Shown here: positions 53,057-63,288 of the stretch, piece after piece
Layout: the number at the start of each line of letters is the position of its first letter
How positions within the stretch are numbered: the first letter of the stretch is position 1
NCBI GenBank assembly: GCA_014529385.2
Contig: CM043949.1
Span: 107,921,477 to 107,985,476, forward strand
Length of the DNA: 64,000 bases
Source of the DNA: Adiantum capillus-veneris
Taxonomy: Eukaryota; Streptophyta; Polypodiopsida; Polypodiales; Pteridaceae
Direction of reading: 5' to 3'
Position numbers and translations under genes: made by a program
The notes under the pieces: generated by a model
Database searches by the model: none
What the model was told of the DNA's origin: nothing
What the model saw: the letters and a program-made list of their open reading frames with translations, nothing else

Positions 53057-53530
53057 CTAAAGCAATCCAGCACTGCGATACATCCTGGAGTCTCCATCGG
53101 GTTCCTCTTGGTGAAGAGAGGTCGGGGTAATCAAGGGTAAAGGCGGGGAAGTCGTAGACAAAGATCCAAGGCCTCCACATACTGGCTTGCCCTTCTGCAT
53201 CATAGTGATGGTTCGGTTCTGAACCTGGAGAGTCGCATTATTCTTGTCGTGCCGGGGGATGCCCAAGAGAACGTCACAATTGCCCAACTTCATAATGTGG
53301 AAATCAGCTTTTCCATGATAATCTTGTATAGTCATTGGAAGAGCACCAATGAGCGGTACCACTTTCTGAGTTTGCCCCGTGGCTAGCTCAGCTTCAATTT
53401 CTGCACCCTCTGCATCATAATCAAAGTGCATTTGCTTCAAGAATTCTGGATGGATGAAGTTCTTTGTAGCTCCGAGGTCAAAGAAAATAAGGCCTTTCAA
53501 GCCGTTGACTTGGCCATATGCTCGACACAA
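53057..53530 (-). CDS. Element I protease
   Basis: An open frame of 157 codons with no internal stop. It reads CRAYGQVNGLKGLIFFDLGA, KNFIHPEFLKQMHFDYDAEG, VVPLIGALPMTIQDYHGKAD, FHIMKLGNCDVLLGIPRHDK and a short tail. It is an aspartic protease of the retropepsin type with D-L-G where D-S/T-G is expected. It is diverged from the A/B/F/J protease. The frame ends in a stop next to the 3' purine tract, so no polymerase follows. Confidence 0.7.
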   Translation of the reverse strand: MCRAYGQVNGLKGLIFFDLGATKNFIHPEFLKQMHFDYDAEGAEIEAELATGQTQKVVPLIGALPMTIQDYHGKADFHIMKLGNCDVLLGIPRHDKNNATLQVQNRTITMMQKGKPVCGGLGSLSTTSPPLPLITPTSLHQEEPDGDSRMYRSAGLL

Positions 53531-53714
53531 TTCATTTGTACTTTCAAGGCGTATGCCAAGATATGAGGGACTAGTCCAATAGCGGGTCTAGCCCTCTTAG
53601 CCAGAGGTGACCCTGGGAATCTATCTGTCGTGGCAGCAGCTCGCTCAGGAAATGTATCGAACGTATGCCCTGTTTGGACACATTCGAAGCATCGACCTTC
53701 TTGTAACAAGGTGT
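53531..53714 (-). pseudogene. Element I gag end with zinc-knuckle remnant
   Basis: Reads LLQEGRCFECVQTGHTFDTF, then AAATTDRFPGSPLAKRARPA on the minus strand, joined to protease. The knuckle is C-X2-C-X4-H-X4-F; the last cysteine is lost. The upstream gag is cut by element H. CTTGT at 53715-53719 is the left target duplication of H. Confidence 0.68.
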
Positions 53715-53719
53715 CTTGT

Positions 53720-55109
53720 TGAAACGTACGAGGAGAGAGGATCTCCCGGCTACATGGACCGCCTACAGATACACGTCGGACGAACCACCCGACCATAGCC
53801 ACCTTCCGACATGCCATGTCAGGGAAGAAAAGAATAAGAAAAAGAAGAAGTGATTTCCTTACCCTTCTATTAAGTATATGATTGTATGAGTTTGCTCCTT
53901 GTAAAAGCCAAACCCAAATACTTTTAGTCCTTGAGTCTTGGACATTGCTATAAAAAAACAAAAGATTAGATTGTTGAGATAGTTTCAATTTGGTAGGACT
54001 TTCGCTTCCCACGCTGCTTGTCAAAGTTTGAAACCTATCATATGCTTTCGTGTGTGCACTTTTGCAGATGGCTATTAGTTTGGAAAGTTGGGCGGGCATG
54101 CATGGTGGCCCGTCTTGACATTCTCTCACAGCCGACTTTTGCTTTTTGCAATGGCAAATAAGATGCGCCAACTCAACGCAGGCTTCACTTGCCTGCCCCA
54201 GTGTGACATGGGCCTAAACAAATAAGATGGTGGTGATGTATAAGAGAAAACCAATATAATTAAAAGGTTTCTTATGATGTGGTATATAGTATATACCTTG
54301 TTGGAAGGCAATCTCAAGTGTCAAGTTCCTTTTTTAGACAGCCCTTGTATGTGGCAAGACATGAAAGGGACGCACCATTAGGAGTGTACTTGATGGTAGC
54401 TTTAGAAACAAGTCACAATTGGACAAAAGATCAATGGTATACAGGTGTCTCATGCAGTGGCATGTAAGGACAATAATGAATGCATGCATATTTAAATAGT
54501 AGCATGATAGCATCCGTGAGGCTCAAGGCCAAAACTTTTCAAGGTGAAGACGTGACATTTCATATTCCGCATCGTGTCCTAAATTGTTGCTACTTAAGTC
54601 ATGGTATTTTGCCTCATCATCGTGTGGAAGATCCGGTACAAAAACTTTATCTCCTATCCATTTGCAATCAATTATCTCTTTTGTTTCAATCATTTTAGAT
54701 ATATCTTTTGTTTTTTGGATAGCAGTCACCATCAAAAAGGGAATTATGTCATAATCATCCTTGTTGAAAAATATAATATTGGTTACATCGTTTACACAGA
54801 CATCAAGAATCGCCAATACTTCCTCCCATCCAAAGGGTATAAACAAATCCTCTGGAAATGGTTCCTTCATTTAGTAATTATCCTCTACTGAGCGCTCTAG
54901 GATGCAATCCTCCTTCCTTATACTTCCGTATTTTGATAGGGCCGCACATCCAATTATGAGCATCCTTTTCTAACCAAGCAGGCAACTGTGCTTCATCATC
55001 TATAGTGCCGGCCACATTGGCCGTGTTCATACTACGTCCGCCCGGACACTAGACGCCCATCCCGACGGCATCTGGGCTAGATCCCCTCTCCTGTGAGCGG
55101 GACATAACA
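53720..55109 (-). repeat. 3' LTR of element H, enlarged by foreign sequence
   Basis: The outer about 95 bp (53720-53813) and the inner about 100 bp (55006-55109, to GACATAACA) match the 361-bp 5' LTR. The middle about 1.2 kb does not. In the 5' LTR the corresponding middle is about 160 bp (61100-61260). So the 3' LTR has had its centre replaced or interrupted. A purine tract (minus AAGGGGGGAAGTA, 55110-55122) abuts it. Confidence 0.8.
53814..55005. other. Unassigned insert in the 3' LTR of H
   Basis: A/T-rich sequence unlike the rest of H. On the minus strand 54870-54523 is an open frame of 115 codons (MKEPFPEDLFIPFGWEEVLA, ILDVCVNDVTNIIFFNKDDY, IIPFLMVTAIQKTKDISKMI, CKWIGDKVFVPDLPHDDEAK). 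Just upstream, in another frame, DDEAQLPAWLEKDAHNWM and CGPIKIRKYKEGGLHPR can be read. I do not recognise a family. It may be a captured host fragment or part of an unknown element. No clear terminal repeats were found. Confidence 0.45.
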
Positions 55110-55167
55110 TACTTCCCCCCTTAAGAACCATTGATGTCCTCATCAATGAAGTGGGAATACTGAGCCT

Positions 55168-56490
55168 TCAAAGCTCTAACAGGTTCCCAAGTAGCAAACC
55201 TTTCAGATTGACCCTTCCATTTACAGAAGGAATATACTCAGTTTGCATGTCTTGCCATACATTTTCCTCGATAGGCACAACAACGTCAGCTTCGCCCAAT
55301 TTCACTTTAAGGCAGCTCACATGAAACACCAGATGTACACTAACATCCGAAGGAAGAGCCAATTTGTAGGCAACTTGGCCAATCTTCTTTGTGATCAAGA
55401 ACGGACCACAATATCTAGCTAAAAGCTTATAATGCTTTCCTGTTCGCATAGTCTTGGAATCCTTGGGTATCTTCAGATAGACCCATTGTCCCACATCTAG
55501 AGTCCTTGGAGACCTCTTTTGATTAGCATAAGTAGTGACTCGGTCACGAGCCGTTCTTATACTATCCTTAGCCAATTCGAGCATTTCCTGCATGTCATAC
55601 AGGAAATCACGAGCTTGGCGTTCCTTGACTTTCTCTAAGCCAATAGTAATTGGGGATTTAGGCTAAAATCCATATATCAGCATGAATGGGCTAAATCCAG
55701 TAGCAGCATGCTCGCTACTATTATAGGCAAACTCTAATTGTGGAAGATACCTTTCCCAATCAGACTGCCTATGAGAGACATAGGCTCTCAACATGTCCTC
55801 TAACATCTCATTCATCCTCTCAGTTTGTCCATCGGACTCAAGATGGTCAGAAGATGACATACTCAACTTTGTCTGAAGGTGAGCAAAGACATCTCGCCAA
55901 AATCGGCCAGTAAACTTAGTATCACGATCACTGACGATATCTTCTGGGAGACCACACAGCTTATAAAGCTCATCGACAAATAAAACCGCCAACTCATGGC
56001 TTTTTACTGTCGACTTCGTTGGTATAAACTTCGCCATTTTTGTGAGTCTATCGACCACAACCCAAATAGCGTCATTGCCCCGACTAGTATTTGGCAAACC
56101 AACGATGAAGTCCATGGAAATACTCTGTCACTTGGCATCTGGGATTTCCAATGGATGTAGCAGGCCAGCTTTCCTGAGGCGCTCTGCCTTATTGACCTGA
56201 CACTGAGCGCATCTTTTCACATAGCTCTCTATGTAAGAGCGCATTCTTGGCCAATAGAAATATCGCTTGACCAAAGCCAAAGTTCTCTGGATGCCTGGGT
56301 GCCCAGCGCTAGGAACATCATGGCATTCGCACAAAATCCTTTGTCGAATCTCATCGATTTCCGGCACACAGACTTTACCATTTCGGAACAATAGTCCACC
56401 TCTAATGGAATATTGTTGCTGTCTCGTCTCTCCAGCACGACTCACTTGGGTCTCCGGACCACCCAAGCCTATATGCGAGTCATGCCCCAC
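55168..56490 (-). pseudogene. Element H integrase
   Basis: H2C2 finger: CHDVPSAGHPGIQRTLALVK and SYVKRCAQCQVNKAERLRKA. The core has SMDFIVGLPNTSRGNDAIWV (Asp), LPEDIVSDRDTKFTGRFWRD (Asp) and DGQTERMNEMLEDMLRAYVS (Glu), so the D-D-E triad is complete. The C-terminal part is GQWVYLKIPKDSK, LLARYCGPFLITKKIGQVAY and HLVFHVSCLKVKLGEAD. Stops at 56127 and 55662 and a frame change near 55168 break it. No chromodomain is recognisable after it. Confidence 0.85.
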
Positions 56491-56509
56491 CTCGATCTCG
56501 TTCCATATC

Positions 56510-56544
56510 TTACCGAAATGGCCATCGGAACAACATAGCCCTCG

Positions 56545-56576
<32 letters not shown>

Positions 56577-58173
56577 CGTCGAGATTTCAGCCATAGACAA
56601 GGCATTAACATGAGGAATCCTGCTGAGTGCATCGGCAACTCGATTGCTGGATCCTTTTCTATAACGGATCTCAAAGTCAAACTCTTACATAAGCTCAACC
56701 CATCTAGCCTTCCGGCCTCTGAGATCACCCTAATCACAGATATAGTGCAAAGAGTGATGATCTGTCCATGCAACAAACGTAGAGCCATACAAGTAGTACC
56801 GCCATTTCTTCATGGCGTGGATTACGGCGTAGAGCTCCTTCTCATACGTCGGATAGCGCATCTCAGCGTCAGAAAGCTTCTTACTTTCAAACGCAACAGG
56901 ACGTCCATCCTGATATAATGCCGCACCAATAGCATAATCACTAGCATCCGTTTCAACCACAAACGGTTTGCTAGGATTCACAATGTGTAATATTGGCGCA
57001 GTAGTCACCAAGTGCTTTAGTGTCCGAAAGCTCTCGTCGAGACGCTCATTCCAGACAACAGGGGGATTACCTTTACGATGAGGACCCGAAGTCTTCGGCC
57101 CTTTCACCCCTCCTTTTAAAAGTTGCGTAAGCAGAGCGGGAACTTTAGAGTAATCCTTGATAAACTTGAGAAAGAATCCAGTAAAGCCTAAAAAGGACTT
57201 TACTTGGCGTACATTCTTCAAAATGGGCCAATTTCGCACTTTATCCAACTTTTCAGGGTCGACGCGAATTCCATCGCGAGTAATGATGTGACCCAAGTAC
57301 AGAAGCTCTTTCTTAAAGAATTCACACTTAGAAGCCTTAGCGTAAAGCTTCTCAGTTCTCAATACTTCGAGAACAGTGCGTATAAATTCACACTTAGAAG
57401 CCTTAGCGTAAAGCTTCTCAGTTCTCAGTACTTCGAGAACAGTGCTTTAGTGTCCGAAAGCTCTCGTCGAGACGCTCATTCCAGACAACAGGGGGATTAC
57501 CTTTACGATGAGGACCGAAAGTCTTCGGCCCTTTCACCCCTCCTTTTAAAAGTTGCGTAAGCGGAGCAGTAACTTTAGAGTAATCCTTGATAAACTTGAG
57601 AAAGAATCCAGTAAAGCCTAAAAAGGACTTTACTTGGCGTACATTCTTCAGAATGGGCCAATTTCGCACTTTATCCAACTTTTCAAGGTCGACGCGAATT
57701 CCATCGCGAGTAATGATATGACCCAAGTACAGAAGCTCTTTCTTAAAGAATTCACACTTAGAAGCCTTAGCGTAAAGCTTCTCAATTCTCAGTACTTCGA
57801 GAACAGTGCGTATATGCACTAGGTGCTCAGGCAAACTTCGACTGTAGATCAAGATATCATCGAGAAATACAACAACGAAGTTGCCTAAAAATGGTCTCAG
57901 CAGGTCATTCATCATCTGCTGGAACGTAGCTGGAGCATTGGTCAAACCAAAAGGCAAGACCAAAAACTCGTAGTGACCATAACGCATATGGAAGCCTGTC
58001 TTAGGAATATCTTCCACTTTGATCCGTATCTGATGATAGCCTGATCGCAGGTCTATCTTCGTAAAATACAACGCTCCATGGAGCCGATCTATCAGATCAT
58101 CCATGCACAGGAGCGGATACTTGTTCTTGACAGTGAGCTTATTCAACCCCTTGTAATCCACGCAGAAGCGCAT
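56510..58173 (-). pseudogene. Element H reverse transcriptase palm to RNase H, with a 430-bp tandem duplication
   Basis: Palm: MRFCVDYKGLNKLTVKNKYP, FTKIDLRSGYHQIRIKVEDI (motif A), EFLVLPFGLTNAPATFQQMM (motif B) and VVVFLDDILIYSRSLPEHLV (FLDD, motif C). The thumb segment KLYAKASKCEFFKKELLYLG..ESFRTLKH is present twice, at about 57830-57441 and 57440-57011. RNase H follows: FVVETDASDYAIGAAL, YPTYEKELYAVIHAMKKWRY and AWTDHHSLHYI. A (GA)n tract at 56544-56572 sits in the linker and codes for Ser-Leu repeats. Confidence 0.85.
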
Positions 58174-58569
58174 AGTGTTATCCTTCTTTCAAGAAAGTAA
58201 CAATGGCGCTCCCCACTGGGATTTGCTAAAACCTCTATCGAGATAATCCTTCAGCTGTCGCTGAATCTCGTCCTCCTCGGTTTTACTAAACCGATAGGGT
58301 TGCTTTGAGAAGGGCTGACTACCAGCCACCAACTCAATGCCATGATCTACTCCTCTCGAAGGCGGCAAGCCAAGCGGTAGATCATCAGGAAAAACATTCT
58401 TGAAATCAGTCATGATTTCGCAGATAAGGTTGGATTCGTCGGAATCCCCAAGTTCAATAGAAGAACATGAAACATTATTTACAGACTTCTGTTTACAAAG
58501 TGACACAGATACATGAGGCATGTTCTGCTTAACAAAAACAAGAGAGTGATGTACATAGTCTATATACAA
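58174..58569 (-). pseudogene. Element H protease-RT connector and RT N-terminus
   Basis: Reads FKNVFPDDLPLGLPPSRGVD, HGIELVAGSQPFSKQPYRFS and KTEEDEIQRQLKDYLDRGFS, then WGAPLLLS and a stop just before the palm frame, where VKKKDN would be expected. This is the usual start of the Ty3/gypsy RT after the protease. A small frameshift near 58185 separates it from the palm. Confidence 0.8.
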
Positions 58570-58578
58570 TGAATCTTG

Positions 58579-58908
58579 TTAATCATAAAACCATGGAATT
58601 CCTAAAATAACACCTGCTCTGTCCAAGCGCATGATGTGGAAATCCACGTTCTCTTTGTAATCAGCCAGCTCGAGCGACAAGTCTGGAACCATCTGATTCC
58701 ATACATCTGTATCCACGCCACGAGTCATCTTCACGCGATACTCATGGTCACTGTCCCGCGTCCGCAGGCTCAGTTTCTGCACCAATTTTGCATCCACAAA
58801 ATTGTGTGAGCTTCCATTATCAAGGAGTACGGTCACGTCGTGACCATTGATCTTCCCGGGGAAACAGAGAACATCGTGCTTATCAAACACTTTGGTGCTA
58901 AAGTACAA
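58579..58908 (-). pseudogene. Element H protease
   Basis: Reads FPGKINGHDVTVLLDNGSSH, NFVDAKLVQKLSLRTRDSDH, DVWNQMVPDLSLELADYKEN and VDFHIMRLDRAGVILGIPWF. The active-site triplet is D-N-G, where plant gypsy proteases normally have D-S-G. It is followed by a TAA and a short gap before the RT. It is preceded by the gag zinc knuckle in another frame. Confidence 0.75.
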
Positions 58909-59996
58909 TTAGTGCATGAACTGTGCGTTAAATGATGGATTTCAACTTGAACAATATCAGAGTTACCTGAGATCTTCTTGGGGCAATCCTTGATTTGGTG
59001 ACCCGTCTGGCCACATCCAAAGCAAGCCCCCTTCTTCACTGCATCAACAACTAAAGCATTTCTGGTTTTCTTCTTTTCCTAAGAAGATCTTGCGATGATT
59101 TGGACTTATGCTGGAATCGGGGTCGCTTCCTCGAAGCACCCTCACCGGATTGATGGTCTGCATTTCTTTTCTTCTCATAATTCGCTCCATTTATCAAATG
59201 GAACGTCCTGGCCTTTGCCATTGCATCCTCGACACCAGTCGGGGCTTTGTCCTTGATCAAGGCCCAACGGTAAATCTTCATGTAACCCCAGCAAGTACAT
59301 GTGCACGGCGTGCGTAGAATCCACCTTGCAGAAGGTGAGCGCCTCTTTGAAAGTTGTCGTATATTTATCAAAAGACTGAGTTTTCATCGAAAGACTCTGC
59401 AGTTTGGCATAAGCTTTCAAAGGGTCCATTTTAGCGAAATCCCTCTTGAATTTCACACAAAAATCGGCCCATGTCGTAGGCTTTTCTGTCATGTCACGCC
59501 ACCAGGTAAGCGCCTTGCTGCGCAGATAGAGAGGAATCGTCTGAATCCTCCGTTCATCATGCTCCCCATGGAGATCAAAGTATGTGGTCCACTGGTGAAG
59601 CCATTTATTTACGACCAATTCCGTACACTCCTTCTCTTCTCTTCAAAAATTTGTAGTTTTGTACAGAATTGTGGCAGTCGGACCACCCTGCGAATGCCCA
59701 AAAGCAGCAATCTGCATCCGCAATTGCTGGAGATGGGTTTCCCCCTCGGAAATACGCGCAGTCGTCGACTGAGCCATATTTTCGAGAGTAGAAAGTCGAG
59801 AACTGAGCCCCTATACGACCCCTTCGAGAGAGGCCAAGCGAAGGTTCGTCTGAACATTCGCGCTTTCAAGAGCGGTAACACGCTGGTCGAAACTCTGGAA
59901 AGTGCTTGCAATCCATGTGTAGAGTACATGCGTGAATGGAATTTGGATGTTACCTGGCGCATCGTCACGCTGCACATCTGAGCTGGAGGAATCCAT
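58833..59996 (-). pseudogene. Element H gag with intact CCHC knuckle
   Basis: Starts MDSSSSDVQRDDAPGNIQIP at 59996. A coiled N-terminus (QRVTALESANVQTNLRLASL) leads into the Gag domain: KWLHQWTTYFDLHGEHDERR, LYLRSKALTWWRDMTEKPTT, FKRDFAKMDPLKAYAKLQSL and FKEALTFCKVDSTHAVHMYL. A basic region (RKRPRFQHKSKSSQDLLRKR) and the knuckle CFGCGQTGHQIKDC (about 59010-58970) follow. Stops and frame changes occur near 59810, 59640, 59175 and 59050. Confidence 0.82.
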
Positions 59997-60584
59997 GGCA
60001 AAGTGCGTGAAAAACTGGAAGTTTCACGCGAAACCAGGCCTTTTCTGCACTTTTCGATCGCGAAAAGTTGAAGTGCGAAGAGCTCCACGCGTCGGCGTGA
60101 GCGTCTGAAGGCGAGCAGGTGATGGCGGGAGCGCGAGCACGTGAGAGAGAGTAGGCTTTCGAGAGGAGCAGGAGAAGCAAATTTGAGGTTTCTGTAAGCT
60201 CTGCAGGTTTGTATAGGTGGGTTTTTAATAAATCGCAGGTTTCAGACCATAGTTAAAAAAAACTCAAAATGTCCTGGCCCTTTTAAAATAAAAGGGGCCA
60301 CTTAAATGAAGCACCAAATACATGGTGTCAACGCAGGCCTGGAAAAAAAATCGAGCGCCAACGCGACAGGAGTACATGACGCGTAGAGAAAAGAGGAGGC
60401 GTTGGGGCTTGTGCCCGCTTGTGGCTAACACACGAAGGGGAAGTCCACGTCGGGAGCAGCCTCCACGCTGGAAAAGGCTGGCCTCTCTCTCTCTCTCCTG
60501 TAGCGCTGCTACAAAGGCATGCTACTTCTCTGTCTCTCCCCTTCACAGCAGAAGAACCAACAGGCCCTTGCTTGCAAGAGAGAG

Positions 60585-60665
<81 letters not shown>

Positions 60666-61003
60666 GCTTCGCACAGAGAGACGTACAGAGAGATTGAAAG
60701 AGTTACAATATGCTGAATTTTAATCTAAAGCAGTAAATTAATGATAAAATACATTGATTCTCATCGAAAACCGGTAAATTCGGTAAGAATCCTTTAGTTT
60801 TCAGCACTTCCACACGTTAAATCGCTGAGTCAAAAATCAGCAAAGAAACACTAATTTTCACCTGCATGCACACTCATGAGAAGAAAAACCAGCAATTAAA
60901 CAATCATTTCGTCAGAAATTGCATGAGACAAAGATTATCTGACTCGAACCTATCCGTAGGTGTGCACACAGTCCCTCGTGCAGCCAAGCCGGCTCTGATA
61001 CCA
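59997..61003 (-). other. Element H 5' leader, primer-binding site and (CT)n tract
   Basis: The primer site reads TGGTATCAGAGCC on the minus strand (60991-61003), directly after the 5' LTR; it is the initiator tRNA-Met site. The about 1-kb leader is long and non-coding, with a pure (CT)n at 60590-60663. Open frames crossing this tract are repeat artefacts. Confidence 0.78.
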
Positions 61004-61364
61004 TGAAACGTACGAGGAGAGAGGATCTCCCGGCTACACGGACCGCCTACAGATACATGTTGGACGAACCACCCGACCATAGCCACCTTCCGACAGCGAA
61101 GGACGTAGGTGAGCACCTGTAAGACCGAGCGTCCCATACCACCCGGCCTCACCTCCTCGAGGTGACCTCGCGCACTCCTAGCCTCGCGGGCTAACCACTA
61201 CCACTCTACCAGTGGGGGTCGATAACTGCAAATGAGGCCTTGGCCTCCCTTTTATAATAATGGCCCACACTGGCCGTGTTCATACTACGTCCACCCGGAC
61301 ACTGGACGCCCATCCCGACGGCATCTGGGCTAGATCCCCTCTCCTGTGAGAGCGGGACATAACA
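61004..61364 (-). repeat. 5' LTR of element H
   Basis: 361 bp. On the minus strand it starts TGTTATGTCCCGC and ends CGTACGTTTCA. The TATTATAAAAGGGAGGCCAA stretch near 61243-61262 is a good TATA-box candidate. It pairs with the two ends of 53720-55109. Confidence 0.87.
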
Positions 61365-61369
61365 CTCGT

Positions 61370-61676
61370 TGACGGTGTGTTAGACGAGGCCGTTGAGGCT
61401 AGTTTTCACGGGGTTCCCGAGAATTTGTTCGTTGTTTCCGGGAGTTCTGGTTAGTGGCTGGAGTTGCTTTCGTGGTAAACTCCAACTTTCCTTTCATCAT
61501 TTTGTAGCCGACCGTTGCATGGTCCATAAGCTCTTGCATGGTTGAAACTTGCTTAGACAAACAATATTCCTGCAATGGTGATGGTAATCCAATCGAGTAG
61601 CGCTCGCATTGTTCCTCCAAGGGAATGAACTTAAAGAAGGACATCGGAAGGTAGACGTCGAGAAACCTTTGGTTAT
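61370..61676 (-). pseudogene. Element I gag, C-terminal part
   Basis: Reads FLDVYLPMSFFKFIPLEEQC, ERYSIGLPSPLQEYCLSKQV, STMQELMDHATVGYKMMKGK and LEFTTKATPATNQNSRKQRT on the minus strand. It is homologous to the C-terminal gag region of B and F (EIRDHCL..IQELMSHA). It joins across H to the zinc knuckle at 53714. On the right it is cut by the LTR of J at 61677. Confidence 0.75.
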
Positions 61677-62192
61677 TGTCACAAACTGGTGACGTGGCAG
61701 CAGGCCCCCGGACACACACACTGTTGGCGTGGCAGCAGATCTCGGATATTGCACCGACAGGCTGAAGTGGCAGCCTGAAAATCGCGGCAAAAATTATGCT
61801 GCTGACGTGGCAGGTCGTACGGAAATGCGTCATCTACGCTGGCTGATTTTTTATAACAGCTTTTGGGACAATTGCTTTTGAGAATTAAAAGCTTTTGAGT
61901 TTAATGCTTTTGGGGCTCTGCTTTTGGGCATCCCTTGTACCTTTAAATAAGTGGGCAAGGCCTCACTTCTCAGAGCATCTGGACGCAGAGCCTGAGAGTG
62001 AGCACTTGCCTACTCTCTTGTACTTTGAGCACACATTAATACAAAAAGAAATACCGAAAGGGGCGCCAGTCTTTGGGGCCAATACCTCTGGGCGTAACTA
62101 CGCCGGGCCGTGTCAATTTTGTGAACTGTTTTGAAGTGAATCTTTGTTGTGTCGCGGTAGAATCTTGACTTGGGTTGTCCAAGTTTGTTACA
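61677..62192 (+). repeat. 5' LTR of element J
   Basis: 516 bp, TGTCACAAACTGGTGACGTGG to GTCCAAGTTTGTTACA. It contains TGACGTGGCAG at about 61691 and 61805, with decayed copies between. The GGGGCGCCAGTCTTTGGGGCCAATACCTCT block is at 62060-62090. It is followed directly by the primer site. Confidence 0.9.
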
Positions 62193-62395
62193 GTGGTATC
62201 AGAGCATAGAAAGATGCTTCTTTTACGGAGGATCCGATCCCTTTTGCAGCACACGCAGACTTTTGTGAAAACATCTTCGAGCCCCAACCCCAGACTTAAT
62301 AGCGATTCCCACCCTTCATACATCGCGCATCGGGCACGCTCCCTTCTTCATCGCTTTGTCTTACAAGGCATAAGCCATAAAGAATCCCAGATTAC

Positions 62396-62890
62396 ACATG
62401 GGTTCTCGTGAAGAATCTGACAGAGATGACACCTCTCAGTGGGAAGGCAAAGAAAAGTTAAAAATCTAGCGCACGAACTAAAGAAAAGAATGAAGATTTG
62501 GGCAAATTTTATTTTTTTTTCAATGGACAAGTTTGCCAGAACGGAGCACAAACGTCAATTGCAGATTGGCATATGTGTGAACAGATTGATTAAGTACTTC
62601 AGGGACCCGAGATTGGCGAGACACCTGAAGAATCACTCGATTGATAAGATTTACTCGAGATGGCATGTAGCCATTACTTCTCCTCTCACGTAGGGAGGAA
62701 AGCTGAAAAGACAAACGAGTGCAGAAAAGCAGGACCTGTACTCGCAGATGGACAAGAACTCTTGAAAAGAAGATGAACCAAAGGACCACCACAAGATAAA
62801 TTTGAGAGTTACAGAACAGCAGCCAAGTGCGGAGAAAAGGAAAGATGAAAGCAGAACTGGTACCACATTGAGTGGGGCCCGAACCAAATT
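62396..62890 (+). pseudogene. Element J gag remnant, internally deleted
   Basis: Starts MGSREESDRDDTS at about 62398. After a stop it continues MDKFARTEHKRQLQIGICVN, RLIKYFRDPRLARHLKNHSI and DKIYSRWHVAITSP, matching the gag N-terminus of F (IKFAKDPQFAKFLSQQSIAE). It then jumps to a basic stretch leading to protease. The Gag core (FIQQFD, ARTWW) and the knuckle are absent. Element A shows the same join at 1-250. Confidence 0.68.
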
Positions 62891-62892
62891 AG

Positions 62893-63288
62893 ATGAACAA
62901 AAGTACAAAACTTTGCCGCAAAGTGAAAGATAAAGAAGCCCTCATTTTCTTTGATGGAGGAGCCACGGCCAACTTCTTTTCACTTGAATTGGCAGCTCGA
63001 CTGCGAATTACACTCGACAAGCTGAGGCCACCGGCGGAGGCAGTTCTAGCGGCACCTGGGCGGGATGTTGCCATTACACCGATCATTGGCAAACTTCGTT
63101 TGCAATGTCAGGGGTGTTTAGGGCACGAGGACTTCTACGTAATGCCCTTGGGAGGTTGTGAAGTCCTCCTAGGAATCCCTTGGTACCACAAGAACAACGC
63201 CATGGTTGACTATCGGGGTACGAAGCGACTTTTGACAAATGCAGGGCAAGAGAGATTGTACTTGATGAGATTCAGTTTCTTTACTTGA
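62893..63288 (+). pseudogene. Element J protease
   Basis: Reads KDKEALIFFDGGATANFFSL, ELAARLRITLDKLRPPAEAV, AITPIIGKLRLQCQGCLGHE and MPLGGCEVLLGIPWYHKNN, then a frame slip (TKRLLTNAGQERL). The triplet is D-G-G, as in F. It is close to the copy at 252-632. Confidence 0.75.

Larger units (their letters stand above)
52277..53714 (-). mobile_element. Element I, 3' part: LTR retrotransposon with gag and protease only
   Basis: On the minus strand: zinc knuckle and protease, then within about 60 bp a purine tract (CGAGGAGGTTA at 52994-53004) and a putative LTR at 52277-52993. No RT, RNase H or integrase fits between. The rest of I (gag) lies at 61370-61676 beyond element H. The second LTR is outside the window, so the LTR call rests on the TG..CA ends, the purine tract and the junction with LINE2. 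Confidence 0.65.
53720..61364 (-). mobile_element. Element H: nearly complete Ty3/gypsy element, second family
   Basis: 7.6 kb on the minus strand. It is flanked by CTTGT (53715-53719) and CTCGT (61365-61369), a 5-bp duplication with one change, inside the gag of I. It has a 5' LTR 61364-61004, a primer site, a long 5' leader, gag, protease, RT, RNase H, integrase, a purine tract and a 3' LTR 55109-53720. It is clearly a different lineage from A/B/F: different gag, an intact CCHC knuckle and no recognisable chromodomain. Confidence 0.88.
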
